DNA from: Campylobacter geochelonis
GTDB lineage: Bacteria; Campylobacterota; Campylobacteria; Campylobacterales; Campylobacteraceae
Assembly: GCF_013201685.1 (NCBI RefSeq)
Contig: NZ_CP053844.1
Span: 620,001 to 684,000 of the forward strand
Length of the DNA stretch: 64,000 nt
Reading direction: 5' to 3'
Shown: in pieces, positions 8,640-18,518 of the stretch
Numbering within the stretch: the stretch's first letter is position 1
Layout: each line of letters begins with the position of its first letter
Translations under genes and position numbers: made by a program
The notes under the pieces: model-generated
Told to the model about the DNA's origin: nothing
Database searches by the model: none
What the model saw: only the letters and a program-made list of their open reading frames with translations

Positions 8640-9910
8640 AAATTTTTGCTTTAAACGAGCCGCTAAATGCGCAGGTAAAAAACATCGCTGCTGATAAGTC
8701 GATATCGCACAGAAGTGCCATTTTTTCGCTTTTAAGCGATAAAAAATCTGTTATAAAAAATTATTTAATGGCAGAAGATACGATAAATACGCTTAAAATC
8801 GTAGAAAATTTAGGTGCAAAAGTAGAGATTGATGGCTTAAATGTCCAAATCACTCCGCCAGAAAAAATCAAAGAGCCAAGCTCGATTTTAGAGTGCGGAA
8901 ACTCCGGCACTGCGATGAGAATTTTTATGGGACTTTTAGCAAGTAGCGATGGGTTTTTTGTCTTAAACGGCGATATTTATCTAAATGAACGTCCAATGAG
9001 ACGCGTTGGCGACCCGCTAGCAAAGGTTGGAGCTAAATTTGATGGTAGAGATAATGGCGACAAAGCGCCGCTTTGCATAAGAGGCAAGAAGCTTGAGTAC
9101 TTTGAGTATGAGAGTAAAATCGCCTCTGCGCAAGTAAAAACTGCTATGATTTTATCGGCTCTTAAAAGCAATGGTTGTAAATTTATAGAACCAGAACTCA
9201 GTAGAGATCATAGTGAGCGAATCCTCATAGGAATGGGGGCGGATATAAAAAGAGATGGGCTTGTTTTAGATGTAAGCCCTATAAAAAAACCTTTAAATCC
9301 ACTTGAAATTTTTGTGCCAAATGATCCAAGTTCGGCATTTTACTTTGCTGTTGCAGCGTGTATTATGCCTGGTTCAAAAGTGGTTTTAAAAAATATCTTA
9401 CTTAATAAAACAAGAGTACAAGCCTATAAAGTGCTTCAAAAAATGGGAGCAAATATCAAATTTGAACTTTCATCATCGCTTTATGAAGATATCGGCGATA
9501 TAACAGTTGAGTATGCGCCACTCCATGGAGTTGAAGTTAGTCAAAACATATCATGGCTAATCGATGAAGCACCAGCACTTGCCGTAGCTTTTGCAAATGC
9601 AAGTGGAGAAAGTGTGCTAAGAAATGCAAAAGAGCTAAGAGTCAAAGAGTGTGATCGCATCGCAGTTACAGTTAAGGGACTTCAAACTTGTGGCATAGAA
9701 GCAAACGAACTTGAAGATGGATTTATCATAAAAGGTGGCGTGGCAAAACCAGCTATAATCGACTCTTTTGGAGATCACCGAATCGCGATGAGTTTTGCGA
9801 TTTTAGGACTTAAGTGTGGTATGATAATCGAAGCAGATGAGTGCATTGCGACATCTTTTCCAAATTTTAAAGAGATTTTAGCTAGCTTAGGAGTTAGCAT
9901 TGAAAATTGA
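8636..9910 (+). CDS. aroA: 3-phosphoshikimate 1-carboxyvinyltransferase (EPSP synthase)
   Basis: A 424-residue enzyme that joins PEP to shikimate-3-phosphate in aromatic amino acid synthesis. Family markers are in order: ADKSISHRS (substrate lysine region), LECGNSGTAMR, LNERPMRR, the DEAPALAVAFA catalytic aspartate region, KECDR and SFGDHRIAMSFA. The length is standard. It overlaps pheT by ATGA and ispH by 11 bases. The placement in a phenylalanyl-tRNA synthetase operon ties phenylalanine synthesis to its use and is known in Campylobacter. Confidence 0.97.
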   Translation: MKIFALNEPLNAQVKNIAADKSISHRSAIFSLLSDKKSVIKNYLMAEDTINTLKIVENLGAKVEIDGLNVQITPPEKIKEPSSILECGNSGTAMRIFMGLLASSDGFFVLNGDIYLNERPMRRVGDPLAKVGAKFDGRDNGDKAPLCIRGKKLEYFEYESKIASAQVKTAMILSALKSNGCKFIEPELSRDHSERILIGMGADIKRDGLVLDVSPIKKPLNPLEIFVPNDPSSAFYFAVAACIMPGSKVVLKNILLNKTRVQAYKVLQKMGANIKFELSSSLYEDIGDITVEYAPLHGVEVSQNISWLIDEAPALAVAFANASGESVLRNAKELRVKECDRIAVTVKGLQTCGIEANELEDGFIIKGGVAKPAIIDSFGDHRIAMSFAILGLKCGMIIEADECIATSFPNFKEILASLGVSIEN

Positions 9911-10727
9911 ACTTGCTAAGAGCTACGGCTTTTGTTTTGGCGTAAAAAGAGCTATAAAGATAGCTGAAAACAGCAAAGATGGAGCGACTTTTGGCGAGCT
10001 TATACACAACAGCGAAGAGATAAAAAGGCTTGAAGATAATTTTAATGTTAAAACATTAAGTACGATTGAAGAGATGAAAGATGAAGATAAGATTATAATT
10101 CGCACTCATGGTATTACAAAAAAAGATCTTCAAGTCTTAAAAGACAATGGTAAAAACATCATAGATGCGACTTGCCCGTTTGTTACAAAACCGCAAAACA
10201 TCGTTGAAGAGATGAGTAAAAATGGCTATGATATTGTCATTTTTGGAGATAAAAATCACCCAGAAGTCAAAGGCGTGATGAGTTATGCGCAAGGAAATGT
10301 ACATGTTGTGCTAGACTCAACTGAGCTTGATGGCATAAAACTTTGCTCTAAAATAGCAGTTGTATCGCAAACTACAAAAAAGATTGAAGATTTTATAAAA
10401 ATAGTTGCTTACTTAATGACTCGAACTAAGGAAGTTAGAGTCTTTAACACTATTTGCAACGCGACTTTAGAAAACCAAGAAGCAGCTAGAGAACTTGCTA
10501 TAAAAGCCGATATTATGGTAGTAGTTGGTGGTAAAAACTCATCAAATACAAAGCAGCTTTTTTTGATATGTAAAAACTTTTGCGATGATAGTTACTTGAT
10601 AGAAAATGAGAGTGAAATTCAAAAAGAGTGGTTTAATGGCAAGGAATTTTGTGGAATTTCTGCTGGAGCTAGCACACCTGATTGGATTATACAAAAAGTT
10701 GTAAATAAGATTAAAGAATTTGAATAA
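9900..10727 (+). CDS. ispH: 4-hydroxy-3-methylbut-2-enyl diphosphate reductase
   Basis: A 275-residue iron-sulfur enzyme for the last step of the non-mevalonate isoprenoid pathway, making IPP and DMAPP. The three [4Fe-4S] ligands are present: C12 (GFCFGVKRA), C92 (DATCPFV) and C186 (NTICNATLENQ). H36 and H120 fit the substrate-binding histidines. The start is TTG inside the end of aroA, supported by aggag at 9889-9893 and by homology starting right at that codon. In other bacteria ispH often lies next to rpsA, as it does here. Confidence 0.96.
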   Translation: MKIELAKSYGFCFGVKRAIKIAENSKDGATFGELIHNSEEIKRLEDNFNVKTLSTIEEMKDEDKIIIRTHGITKKDLQVLKDNGKNIIDATCPFVTKPQNIVEEMSKNGYDIVIFGDKNHPEVKGVMSYAQGNVHVVLDSTELDGIKLCSKIAVVSQTTKKIEDFIKIVAYLMTRTKEVRVFNTICNATLENQEAARELAIKADIMVVVGGKNSSNTKQLFLICKNFCDDSYLIENESEIQKEWFNGKEFCGISAGASTPDWIIQKVVNKIKEFE

Positions 10728-10928
10728 AATCAATAATAAAATCTAAATTTTTATATAAATTTCATATTTTATGACTATTTTATATAAAAAATTATAATGA
10801 ATTTGAAGCTAAATTTGGCTAAATTTAGTTACTAAAATTTATAAATTTCACTATTTTTATAAAGTAAAAAACAAAATAAATTAATCAAAACTAAAGCAAA
10901 TTTTAAGTAAAATCTAAAACTTATTCTT

Positions 10929-10934
10929 TAGAAT
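10929..10934 (+). promoter_or_regulatory. Candidate -10 box for rpsA
   Basis: tagaat followed by aaaaattatac, 26 bases before the rpsA start, within a 233-base gap after ispH. That gap suggests rpsA has its own promoter. Confidence 0.4.
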
Positions 10935-10960
10935 AAAAATTATACATAAAAAGGAAAGCA

Positions 10961-12643
10961 ATGGCTGAGGTGAACGATAAAGTTCAAAATATCGCAGAGG
11001 AGAATTTCGAAGATTTTGAAACTCTGCTAGAGGAATCTTTCAAAAAAAGAGAAGAGAGTGTTATTACTGAAGGTGCTATAGTAGCTATTAAGGGCGATGA
11101 AATTTTTGTCGATGTAGATAGAAAAGTTGAAGGTGTTTTAAGAGCATCTGAACTTATGGATAAAGATGGCAATCTATCGGTAAAAGAGGGTGATATCATC
11201 AAAGTTGTTATCACTGGAAGTAGAAATGGCAAGCCAATGCTATCTTATGAACAAGCTTTAAAAAAGATTAAAGTTGCTGAATTTATAGAAAATTTTGATG
11301 AAAATGCTGAAAATATAATCAACGTTAAAATTAAGTCAAAAAACAGAGGCGGATATATTTGCGTAAACGATGAGGGTGCGGAGTTTTTCATGCCTAAATC
11401 TCAAAGCGCTTTAAAAGACTCAAACTCGCTTATCGGCAAAACTTACAAAGTTAAAATCATCAAAGCGGACAAAGAGAGCAATAGCATTTTAGTTTCTAGA
11501 AAAAAGATTGTAGATGAAGAGAGAAAAGTAAAAAGAGAAGCTATCGCAAATATCATTGAAAGCAACGAAATCATCGAAGGCGTTATCAAAAAAATCACAA
11601 CTTATGGTATGTTTGTTGATGTTGGTGGCGTAGATGGTCTTGTTCACTACAGCGAGATAAGCTATAAAGGTCCAGCAAATCCAGGAAGTTTGTTTAGCGA
11701 GGGTGATAAAGTTCTTGTAAAAGCTATAAGTTATGATAACGAAAAAAGACACCTATCTTTATCTGTAAAAGCTGCTATGCCAGATCCTTGGCAAGAGATT
11801 ACAGAAGATGGTCTTGAAGTAGGCGATACTATTAGAGTAACAGTTAGCAACATCGAGCCATATGGTGCTTTTGTTGATCTTGGAAACGATATCGAGGGCT
11901 TTTTACATATCAGCGAAATTTCGTGGGATAAAAACATTAAAAATCCAAAAGATTTCATAAGCGAAGGTCAAGAAATCGATGTTGAAATCATCGAAATTGA
12001 CACAAATGAAAGACGCTTAAGAGTAAGTCTTAAAAATTTACTTGAAAAACCATTTGATGAGTTTAAAAAATCTCACAGAGTTGGTGATGTGGTAAAAGGT
12101 ATAGTTACAACTATCACAAATTTTGGCGCATTTATAAAAATCGGTACTATTGAAGGTCTGCTTCACAACGAAGACTCATCTTGGGATAGAAATGCAAGAT
12201 GTAAAGATATGCTAAAAACTGGCGATGAAGTTGAAGTTAAAATCATCAAAATCGATGAAGATGCACAAAAAATCTCACTAAGCAAAAAAGAGCTAGAAGA
12301 TAGTCCGATTATGGAATACTCTAAAAACCAAAAAGTTGGCGATATCGTAAAAGGTAAAATTCGCGATATAAAAGACTTTGGCGTTTTTGTCGAGCTTGAA
12401 GATGGCGTTGATGCGCTTATTAGAAAAGAAGATTTAGGAAGCGTTGAAGCTGAGAGCTTAAAAGCTGGTGATGATATCGAAGCTGCTATTGATTTTATAG
12501 ATAGCAAGAAAAACAGAATTCGTCTAAGCATTAAAAGATTAGCTCGTGCTAAAGAACGCGCTGTATTAAATGAGATAAACAACAGCGAAGATGATAAGAT
12601 GACTTTAGGTGATCTTATAAAAGAACAACTTTCAGATAACTAA
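10961..12643 (+). CDS. rpsA: 30S ribosomal protein S1
   Basis: A 560-residue protein with six S1 OB-fold repeats (starting at about residues 30, 115, 195, 280, 370 and 455). Repeats are recognisable by IIEGVIKKITTYGMFVDVGG, IRVTVSNIEPYGAFVDLGN, VKGIVTTITNFGAFIKIG and VKGKIRDIKDFGVFVELED. S1 binds mRNA leaders and brings them to the 30S subunit. The length is that of six-repeat proteobacterial S1. The start has a strong aaggaaag site and a terminator follows. Confidence 0.97.
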   Translation: MAEVNDKVQNIAEENFEDFETLLEESFKKREESVITEGAIVAIKGDEIFVDVDRKVEGVLRASELMDKDGNLSVKEGDIIKVVITGSRNGKPMLSYEQALKKIKVAEFIENFDENAENIINVKIKSKNRGGYICVNDEGAEFFMPKSQSALKDSNSLIGKTYKVKIIKADKESNSILVSRKKIVDEERKVKREAIANIIESNEIIEGVIKKITTYGMFVDVGGVDGLVHYSEISYKGPANPGSLFSEGDKVLVKAISYDNEKRHLSLSVKAAMPDPWQEITEDGLEVGDTIRVTVSNIEPYGAFVDLGNDIEGFLHISEISWDKNIKNPKDFISEGQEIDVEIIEIDTNERRLRVSLKNLLEKPFDEFKKSHRVGDVVKGIVTTITNFGAFIKIGTIEGLLHNEDSSWDRNARCKDMLKTGDEVEVKIIKIDEDAQKISLSKKELEDSPIMEYSKNQKVGDIVKGKIRDIKDFGVFVELEDGVDALIRKEDLGSVEAESLKAGDDIEAAIDFIDSKKNRIRLSIKRLARAKERAVLNEINNSEDDKMTLGDLIKEQLSDN

Positions 12644-12660
12644 ATTTAGCTAAATTTGTC

Positions 12661-12686
12661 GCCTCTCTAAGTGGAGAGGCTTTTTA
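12661..12686 (+). terminator. Rho-independent terminator after rpsA
   Basis: gcctctc (12661-12667) pairs with gagaggc (12674-12680), then ttttta. It lies 18 bases after the rpsA stop. Confidence 0.9.
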
Positions 12687-12709
12687 TGTATAATTTTTAA
12701 AGGTATGTT

Positions 12710-14287
12710 ATGAGTACTATAATAGTTTGTGATGCGATTCATAAAGTAGGCTTTGATATTTTAGCAAAAGAGAGCGATGTAAAAGTAATAGATGCTTCAA
12801 AAACCCCAAAAGATGAGCTTTTAAGCATTTTACCAGAGGCTGATGTTGCGATTACTAGAAGTTCAACCGATGTAAATGAGGCGTTTTTAGATGCTGGTAA
12901 AAATCTTAAAGCTATCGTAAGAGCCGGTGTTGGGGTTGATAACGTTGATATAGATGGATGTTCAAAAAGAGGCATAGTGCTTATGAACGTGCCTGCTGCA
13001 AATACTATTGCAGCGGTTGAAATGACGATGTGCCATCTGCTAAACACGGCAAGAAAATATGTAGACTCATGCAACGATCTTAAACTAAATCGAACTTGGA
13101 AACGTGAAAAGTGGTATGGAACAGAGCTGTTTAACAAAACTTTAGGCGTTATAGGTTGTGGAAATATCGGCTCAAGAGTTACAACTAGAGCTTTGGCTTT
13201 TGGTATGAAAGTTATCACTTATGATCCATACATCGAGCCTTCAAAGGCTACAAATTTGGGTGCTAAGTACACAACAAATTTTGATGATATTTTAGCGTGC
13301 GATTTTATCACAATTCACACTCCAAAGACTACTGAAACTATCAACATGATAGATAAGCCAGAGTTAGAGAAGATGAAGGATGGCATTAGGATAGTAAACT
13401 GTGCTAGAGGTGGGCTTATAAACGAAGATGCGCTTCTTGAGGGCTTAAAAAGTGGCAAGATAGCTTATGCTGGAATTGATGTTTTCAAAAAAGAGCCAGG
13501 AACAGATCATCCTTTGCTTGATTTGCCAAATTTTACAGCAACGCCACATCTTGGCGCAAATACGCTTGAGTCTCAAAGTAACATCGCTATAGAAGCTGCT
13601 GAGCAAGCTATAAGCGCATCAAGAGGAATTTCATATCCAAATGCGCTGAATTTACCTATCAAAACAGAGGATTTACCAGATGGCGTAAAATCCTACTTAG
13701 ATCTTGTATCAAAGATGTCTTATCTAGCAGCTCAGATAAATAAAGGTCCGATTAAAGCCATTAAAATCGAAGCTTCTGGCGATGTCAGCAACTACACTGA
13801 CTCACTTTTAACTTTTGCTTTAGTTGGCGCTTTAAGGGATACTTTGGGCGATAGTATTAACTATGTAAATGCTAAATTTATAGCTGATGAAAAAGGTATA
13901 AAAACACAAACTTGCGATACAACGCCATCTGTTTATAAAAACAAAGTTAGCATTAAAATCATCACAGATAAAGATGTCTCATCGGTTAGTGGAACAGTAT
14001 TTAACGAGAACGAGCAACGTATAATCAACATCAACGGCTACAAAACAGACTTTAAGCCAAAAGGCAAGATGATATTGTTTAAAAACAGTGATATCCCTGG
14101 AGTTATCATGAATATCAGCTCAATTTTAGCTAATGCTAACATCAACATCGCCGACTTTAGACTAGGTCGAGGCGATGATGGTTTTGCTTTGGCTGTTATA
14201 TTGGTCGATGAAAATATCGATAAAGAAATTCTTGATAAACTAAACGCTCTTGATGCTTGTATCTGGGCGAAATACGCAACTATCTAA
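12710..14287 (+). CDS. serA: D-3-phosphoglycerate dehydrogenase
   Basis: A 525-residue enzyme for the first step of serine synthesis. The NAD-binding Rossmann motif GVIGCGNIGSRV is at about residue 145. Catalytic residues of the D-2-hydroxyacid dehydrogenase family are visible: NCARGG for the arginine, ...KKEPGTDHPLL for the glutamate and TPHLGANTLES for the histidine. It is the long form, with an intervening domain and a C-terminal ACT domain (about 450-525, GVIMNISSILANANINIADF) that usually senses serine. It sits between two terminators. Confidence 0.96.
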   Translation: MSTIIVCDAIHKVGFDILAKESDVKVIDASKTPKDELLSILPEADVAITRSSTDVNEAFLDAGKNLKAIVRAGVGVDNVDIDGCSKRGIVLMNVPAANTIAAVEMTMCHLLNTARKYVDSCNDLKLNRTWKREKWYGTELFNKTLGVIGCGNIGSRVTTRALAFGMKVITYDPYIEPSKATNLGAKYTTNFDDILACDFITIHTPKTTETINMIDKPELEKMKDGIRIVNCARGGLINEDALLEGLKSGKIAYAGIDVFKKEPGTDHPLLDLPNFTATPHLGANTLESQSNIAIEAAEQAISASRGISYPNALNLPIKTEDLPDGVKSYLDLVSKMSYLAAQINKGPIKAIKIEASGDVSNYTDSLLTFALVGALRDTLGDSINYVNAKFIADEKGIKTQTCDTTPSVYKNKVSIKIITDKDVSSVSGTVFNENEQRIININGYKTDFKPKGKMILFKNSDIPGVIMNISSILANANINIADFRLGRGDDGFALAVILVDENIDKEILDKLNALDACIWAKYATI

Positions 14288-14316
14288 AATTTGGGCTTTT
14301 TGCCCAAATTTCTTCT
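14287..14316 (+). terminator. Rho-independent terminator after serA
   Basis: aaatttgggc (14287-14296) pairs perfectly with gcccaaattt (14302-14311); ttttt loop, short T-rich tail. It begins at the last base of the stop codon. Confidence 0.8.
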
Positions 14317-14403
14317 AATTACTTAAATTTATAGGCTAAATTTAGCTTACGTTTTTATTGCTTTTAACATTTTTTGATATCATATGTGACTAAAGGAAAA
14401 GTT

Positions 14404-15291
14404 ATGGTTATAGGTATAGATCTTGGTTCAAACACCATCAGAGCAGCTTTGATGAGTGATGATTATATGATTTTAAAAAGTATGGAATTTATAGTAGGTT
14501 CTGCTCGTGGGCTAAAAGAGGGCAAAAAGTTAAACGCGCTTGCAAAAGAGAGAATTTGCAAAGCATTAGAAACTATAAAAAATGAGTTTGAATTTAACAA
14601 TTTCGCGCACGTTGGCGTTGCTACAGAAGCGTTTAGAATGGCAAGTGATAGTGTTGAGTTTTTTAGCCAGATTAAGACTAAATTTGGTATCAATTTTAAG
14701 ATAATCGATGGTAAAAGTGAGGCTAAATTTATTGAACTTGCTGTAAAAACAAGGCTTGAAAAATTGCGTTTTAGCACTATGGATTTGCTTATCATAGATT
14801 TAGGTGGAGCAAGTACGGAAGTGGCGTTTAACGGGCATTATGAGAGTTTTAAATTTGGAATTGTCAGGTTTCATAATGAGTTTTTAACTTATGAAAATAT
14901 GCAAAATCATGCAGATGAAGTTGTAAAAGATGCTAAAGAATTTATAATAAATTCAAATTCTAAAAACATCGTTTTAACTTCAGGTGTGCCAACTACGATG
15001 GTGGCTTTAAATTTAGGGCTTGATTATGCAAGTTATAACCCAAATTTGGTTAATGGGCAAAAGATTAAATTTAGCGATTTTGATAAAACGGCTAAGGAAA
15101 TTCTAGCTTTAGATGATGAAGAGGCGAGCAAAAAAGTAGGTGAAAACAGGGCAGTTTATATCGTTGGGGCTACATTTTTGTTAAAATCTCTTTTAAAAGA
15201 TTTTAAAGAGCACGAGTTCGTAGTCGTTGATGATGGGCTTAGAGAGGGAATTATGATTGATTATATTAATAAAACAAAGGAGAGAAAATGA
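14404..15291 (+). CDS. Ppx/GppA-family phosphatase (short form)
   Basis: A 295-residue member of the exopolyphosphatase/guanosine pentaphosphatase family (ASKHA fold). The phosphate-1 motif MVIGIDLGSNTIRAAL opens the protein; LLIIDLGGASTEVAFN (about 130) is phosphate-2, and a GVPTTMVAL motif follows. Only the N-terminal Ppx-GppA domain is present; the C-terminal HD-like half of long E. coli Ppx/GppA (about 500 residues) is absent. Whether it acts on polyphosphate or pppGpp cannot be told from sequence. An in-frame TTG lies at 14374, but the taaaggaaaa site favours ATG 14404. It overlaps the next gene by 4 bases. Confidence 0.85.
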   Translation: MVIGIDLGSNTIRAALMSDDYMILKSMEFIVGSARGLKEGKKLNALAKERICKALETIKNEFEFNNFAHVGVATEAFRMASDSVEFFSQIKTKFGINFKIIDGKSEAKFIELAVKTRLEKLRFSTMDLLIIDLGGASTEVAFNGHYESFKFGIVRFHNEFLTYENMQNHADEVVKDAKEFIINSNSKNIVLTSGVPTTMVALNLGLDYASYNPNLVNGQKIKFSDFDKTAKEILALDDEEASKKVGENRAVYIVGATFLLKSLLKDFKEHEFVVVDDGLREGIMIDYINKTKERK

Positions 15292-15740
15292 GTATAAAAA
15301 CACAACTTTTAGAAGATGTAAAGAGTGCGATGAAAGAAAAAGCAAACTTTAAACGAGATACGTTGCGCGTGATTTTAGCGGCTTTAAAACAAGTAGAGGT
15401 TGATGAGAGAATCGAGCTTGGAGATGATAGAATTTTATCTATTTTACAAAGTGAGATAAAAAAGAGAAATGACTCAGTAGAACAGTATACAAAAGGCGGC
15501 AGACAGGATTTAGCCGACAAGGAAAAAGAGGAAATTTTAATCATACAAAACTATTTACCAAAACAGTTAAGCGAAGATGAGCTAAATGAAAAAATATCTA
15601 AAATCATAAAGCAAACAGGAGCAACTAGCATAAAAGATCTTGGCAAAGTTATGAAAGTAGCAAAAGATGAAATCGGCGCTGCGTGCGATGGAAAACGAAT
15701 CAGTCAAAGCGTAAAAAGCTTGCTTGAAAAACTAGCGTAA
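15288..15740 (+). CDS. GatB/YqeY domain protein
   Basis: A 150-residue stand-alone YqeY protein, full length for the family. Typical markers are MKEKANFKRDTLRVILAALKQVEVD near the N terminus and NYLPKQLSEDEL and GKVMKVAKDEIG later. The fold is shared with the tRNA-binding tail of the GatB amidotransferase subunit, so a tRNA-related role is assumed, but the function of free-standing YqeY is not settled. Its start overlaps the preceding phosphatase stop (ATGA), and the M16 peptidase begins 9 bases after its stop. Confidence 0.9.
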   Translation: MSIKTQLLEDVKSAMKEKANFKRDTLRVILAALKQVEVDERIELGDDRILSILQSEIKKRNDSVEQYTKGGRQDLADKEKEEILIIQNYLPKQLSEDELNEKISKIIKQTGATSIKDLGKVMKVAKDEIGAACDGKRISQSVKSLLEKLA

Positions 15741-15749
15741 GAGCTGTAA

Positions 15750-18479
15750 ATGAAAAAAATTTTATTAATTATCTTTTTTAGTGTGTTTTGTTTTGGGCTT
15801 GAAAATGATAAAAATTTAATATCAGGCGAACTTGATAATGGTTTAAAATACTATCTTTACCAAAACCAAACTCCTAAAAATAGTATAAATTTAATCCTAA
15901 ATATCAAAGCCGGTTCAACAGATGAAAATGAAAATGAGCGGGGTATTGCCCATTTTGTCGAGCATATGGCGTTTAACGGCACTGATGACTTTGATAAAAA
16001 CGAGCTTATAAAAGAGCTTGAAAGCCTTGGAGTTAAATTTGGAGCTGATTTAAACGCGGCAACTAGCTTTGATAGAACCTACTATACGCTAACGATAAAA
16101 AATGATGATAAAACGATAAAAAAAGCTTTGAAAGTTATATCAAATTTAGGCTTTAAAGTTAAATTTAATAAAGATGATTTAGAAGCTGAAAAGGGCGTTA
16201 TCGTATCAGAAGAGAAAAGCAGGAAAAACGCCTTAACTAGGATAAGTGATCAATCACTTCCTTATTATTTTAAAGATAGCATATATGCAAAACGCCTGCC
16301 AATCGGCGATATGGACGTTGTTAGAGGTGCTACGCCAAAGCTTATGAGAGGATTTTACATAAGGTATTATCAGCCAAAAAACGCTTATTTAGCAGTGGTT
16401 GGAGACTTTAATGAGAGTAAAATGCAGGCTTTGATTAAAGAGAGTTTAAGCGATATAAAAGGGGCAAAGCCGGCAAAAAAAATAGAAAAAAATATAGGCT
16501 TTTTTAACAAACTCGTAGTCTTTAACCCAAATGATAAAGAGATAACAAACAGCCACATAAAGGTCTTTTTCGAAGCAAATGCAAGTGTAAAAAATAGCTA
16601 TAAAGAGTTTGAAAATGACTATAAAGATAGTTTTATAAGTGAGCTTTTTGGACTTATGAATGATAGTAGAAGAGCTAAAAATGAGTCGCTTTTAAGCACG
16701 AATTTTTTTGCTATGAATTTGTATAACAAAAAAGAGTTAAACGGCTTTTATACAAATGTTATAAATGATGATTTTAACGCTAGTTTAAAAGATGCTTTTT
16801 CTTTAATTAAGCAAGTTAGTGAATTTGGCTTTGATAAAGGGGATTTTGAGTCTGTAAAAAGCAGCCTTTTAAGCCAAAATAAGACAAATTACGATAGAAG
16901 CAAAAGTAGAGATAATCATGTGATAATGTGGCAAATTTTATCATTTCTAAACTCACAAACAACCTTTTTAAGCCCACAAGATAGTTATGAAATGGGTAAA
17001 AAGATAATCTCAAGCATAACTTTAGAAGAGCTAAATTCATACTTTAAAAAGATTGTATCATCAAAAGGGGTTTTGGTTGAAATCGTATCAAAAGAGCCGG
17101 TTTCTATAAACAAAGATGATATTTTAAAAATCCAAAAAAATGCAACCGCTAAAAAAAGTGAAGAAAAAAAGCTTCCAACTTCGCTTTTAAGCACAAATTT
17201 AAAGGTGAAAAAACCGATAAATTCAAGCGTTGATAAGAAAAATTTAGTATATTTTTATGAGTTTGAAAATGGCGCAAAAGTTATCTTTAAACAAATCGAT
17301 ACTAAAAAAGACAACATAGTTTTTAACGCGGTTAAAAAAGGTGGATTTAGTAACATTGATGATCTAAAGATGGCAAATTTTGCTATAAATTTATCAAACG
17401 GCAGTGGAATTGGTAAATTTAACGACTATGAAGTTAGCAAAATCACAGCCGCACAGATGTTTAACTACTCTAAATTTATCAACAAAACCTCGCTTGGATA
17501 TAGCGGAAGCAGTAGCATAAAAGACTTAGAAAACTTGCTAAAAGCACTTTATGTAGATTTTAGCTCGCCTAAAATCGATAGCACATATTTTTCTGTTTAT
17601 CAAAAGCTAGCCATTGATGCACTAAAAACAAATGAGCAAAATCCAGAGTATAAATTTGCAAAAGAGTTTAACGACTTTTTTTATAAAAACAGCCAAAAGA
17701 TGAAATTTGCAGATGAAAATGATATCAAAAATATGAATTTAAAAAAGCAAAGAGCGTTTTTAAATGATAATTATAAAAATGCTGGCGAGTATTATTTTAT
17801 CTTTGTTGGAGATATGAAAAGTGACGATTTTATCAAAATTGCGCAAAAATATATAGGAAATTTAAAAGGCGAGAAAAAAATAGGCGAAATTTTAGATGAT
17901 GGCGTAAAAAGCATAGATGGAAAGCATAAATTTAAAAGAAATTACTTGCAAGAAGATGTTTCTAAAACTACTATTTACATAAAAACCGATAAGCTTAAAT
18001 TTAGTCCTAAAAACGCCATTTCGCTTGATTTAGCCACTGAAGTTTTGAATACTTTGATGAGAGAGAAAATTAGAGAAAAAGATGGTATGGTTTATGGGAT
18101 TTATGCAGACTCTAAGATAGAAAAAGAGCCATTTAAAGAGAGCTTTACTCAGATAAGTTTTACAAGCGATGTAGAAAATGTAGATAAGATAGTAAAAAAC
18201 GTAAAACAGCTCATAGGCTGTTTAAAGAGCGATTTTAAAGATGAAAAAGAGCTTGAAAGTATCAAAAAAATAAAACAAGTCCAACTAGAAAAAAGCTATC
18301 AAAATCCAAATTTCTGGCTTAACATGCTAACAACGAGTGCTATTTATAACGAGCATATTTTTAGTTATGATGAGTATATAAATTTAATAAATTCTGTAAC
18401 TTTAAAAGATATAAAAGATATAGTAAATTTAGCGTTTGATTTGGATAACTTTATTATTTCAACGCTTGAGAAAAAGTAA
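15750..18479 (+). CDS. Secreted M16-family zinc metallopeptidase (pitrilysin-like)
   Basis: A 909-residue protein with a signal peptide (MKKILLIIFFSVFCFG). The inverted zinc motif H68-F-V-E71-H72 is intact, with the distal glutamate region (EAEKGVIVSEEKSR) about 75 residues later. The length fits a two-half M16B protein, an active N-terminal half plus a non-catalytic C-terminal half closing the chamber, as in PqqL-like periplasmic peptidases. It probably degrades peptides in the periplasm; the substrate is unknown. Last gene of the Ppx-YqeY-M16 operon, ending at a hairpin shared with glnA. Confidence 0.9.
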   Translation: MKKILLIIFFSVFCFGLENDKNLISGELDNGLKYYLYQNQTPKNSINLILNIKAGSTDENENERGIAHFVEHMAFNGTDDFDKNELIKELESLGVKFGADLNAATSFDRTYYTLTIKNDDKTIKKALKVISNLGFKVKFNKDDLEAEKGVIVSEEKSRKNALTRISDQSLPYYFKDSIYAKRLPIGDMDVVRGATPKLMRGFYIRYYQPKNAYLAVVGDFNESKMQALIKESLSDIKGAKPAKKIEKNIGFFNKLVVFNPNDKEITNSHIKVFFEANASVKNSYKEFENDYKDSFISELFGLMNDSRRAKNESLLSTNFFAMNLYNKKELNGFYTNVINDDFNASLKDAFSLIKQVSEFGFDKGDFESVKSSLLSQNKTNYDRSKSRDNHVIMWQILSFLNSQTTFLSPQDSYEMGKKIISSITLEELNSYFKKIVSSKGVLVEIVSKEPVSINKDDILKIQKNATAKKSEEKKLPTSLLSTNLKVKKPINSSVDKKNLVYFYEFENGAKVIFKQIDTKKDNIVFNAVKKGGFSNIDDLKMANFAINLSNGSGIGKFNDYEVSKITAAQMFNYSKFINKTSLGYSGSSSIKDLENLLKALYVDFSSPKIDSTYFSVYQKLAIDALKTNEQNPEYKFAKEFNDFFYKNSQKMKFADENDIKNMNLKKQRAFLNDNYKNAGEYYFIFVGDMKSDDFIKIAQKYIGNLKGEKKIGEILDDGVKSIDGKHKFKRNYLQEDVSKTTIYIKTDKLKFSPKNAISLDLATEVLNTLMREKIREKDGMVYGIYADSKIEKEPFKESFTQISFTSDVENVDKIVKNVKQLIGCLKSDFKDEKELESIKKIKQVQLEKSYQNPNFWLNMLTTSAIYNEHIFSYDEYINLINSVTLKDIKDIVNLAFDLDNFIISTLEKK

Positions 18480-18505
18480 ATTTAGGGTCGTTTGGCCCTA
18501 AATTT
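18478..18505. terminator. Bidirectional terminator between the M16 gene and glnA
   Basis: aaatttaggg (18478-18487) pairs with ccctaaattt (18496-18505), 8-base loop. The two genes converge on it, and T/A-rich tails lie on both sides. Confidence 0.75.
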
Positions 18506-18518
18506 AGCTTACTTAAAT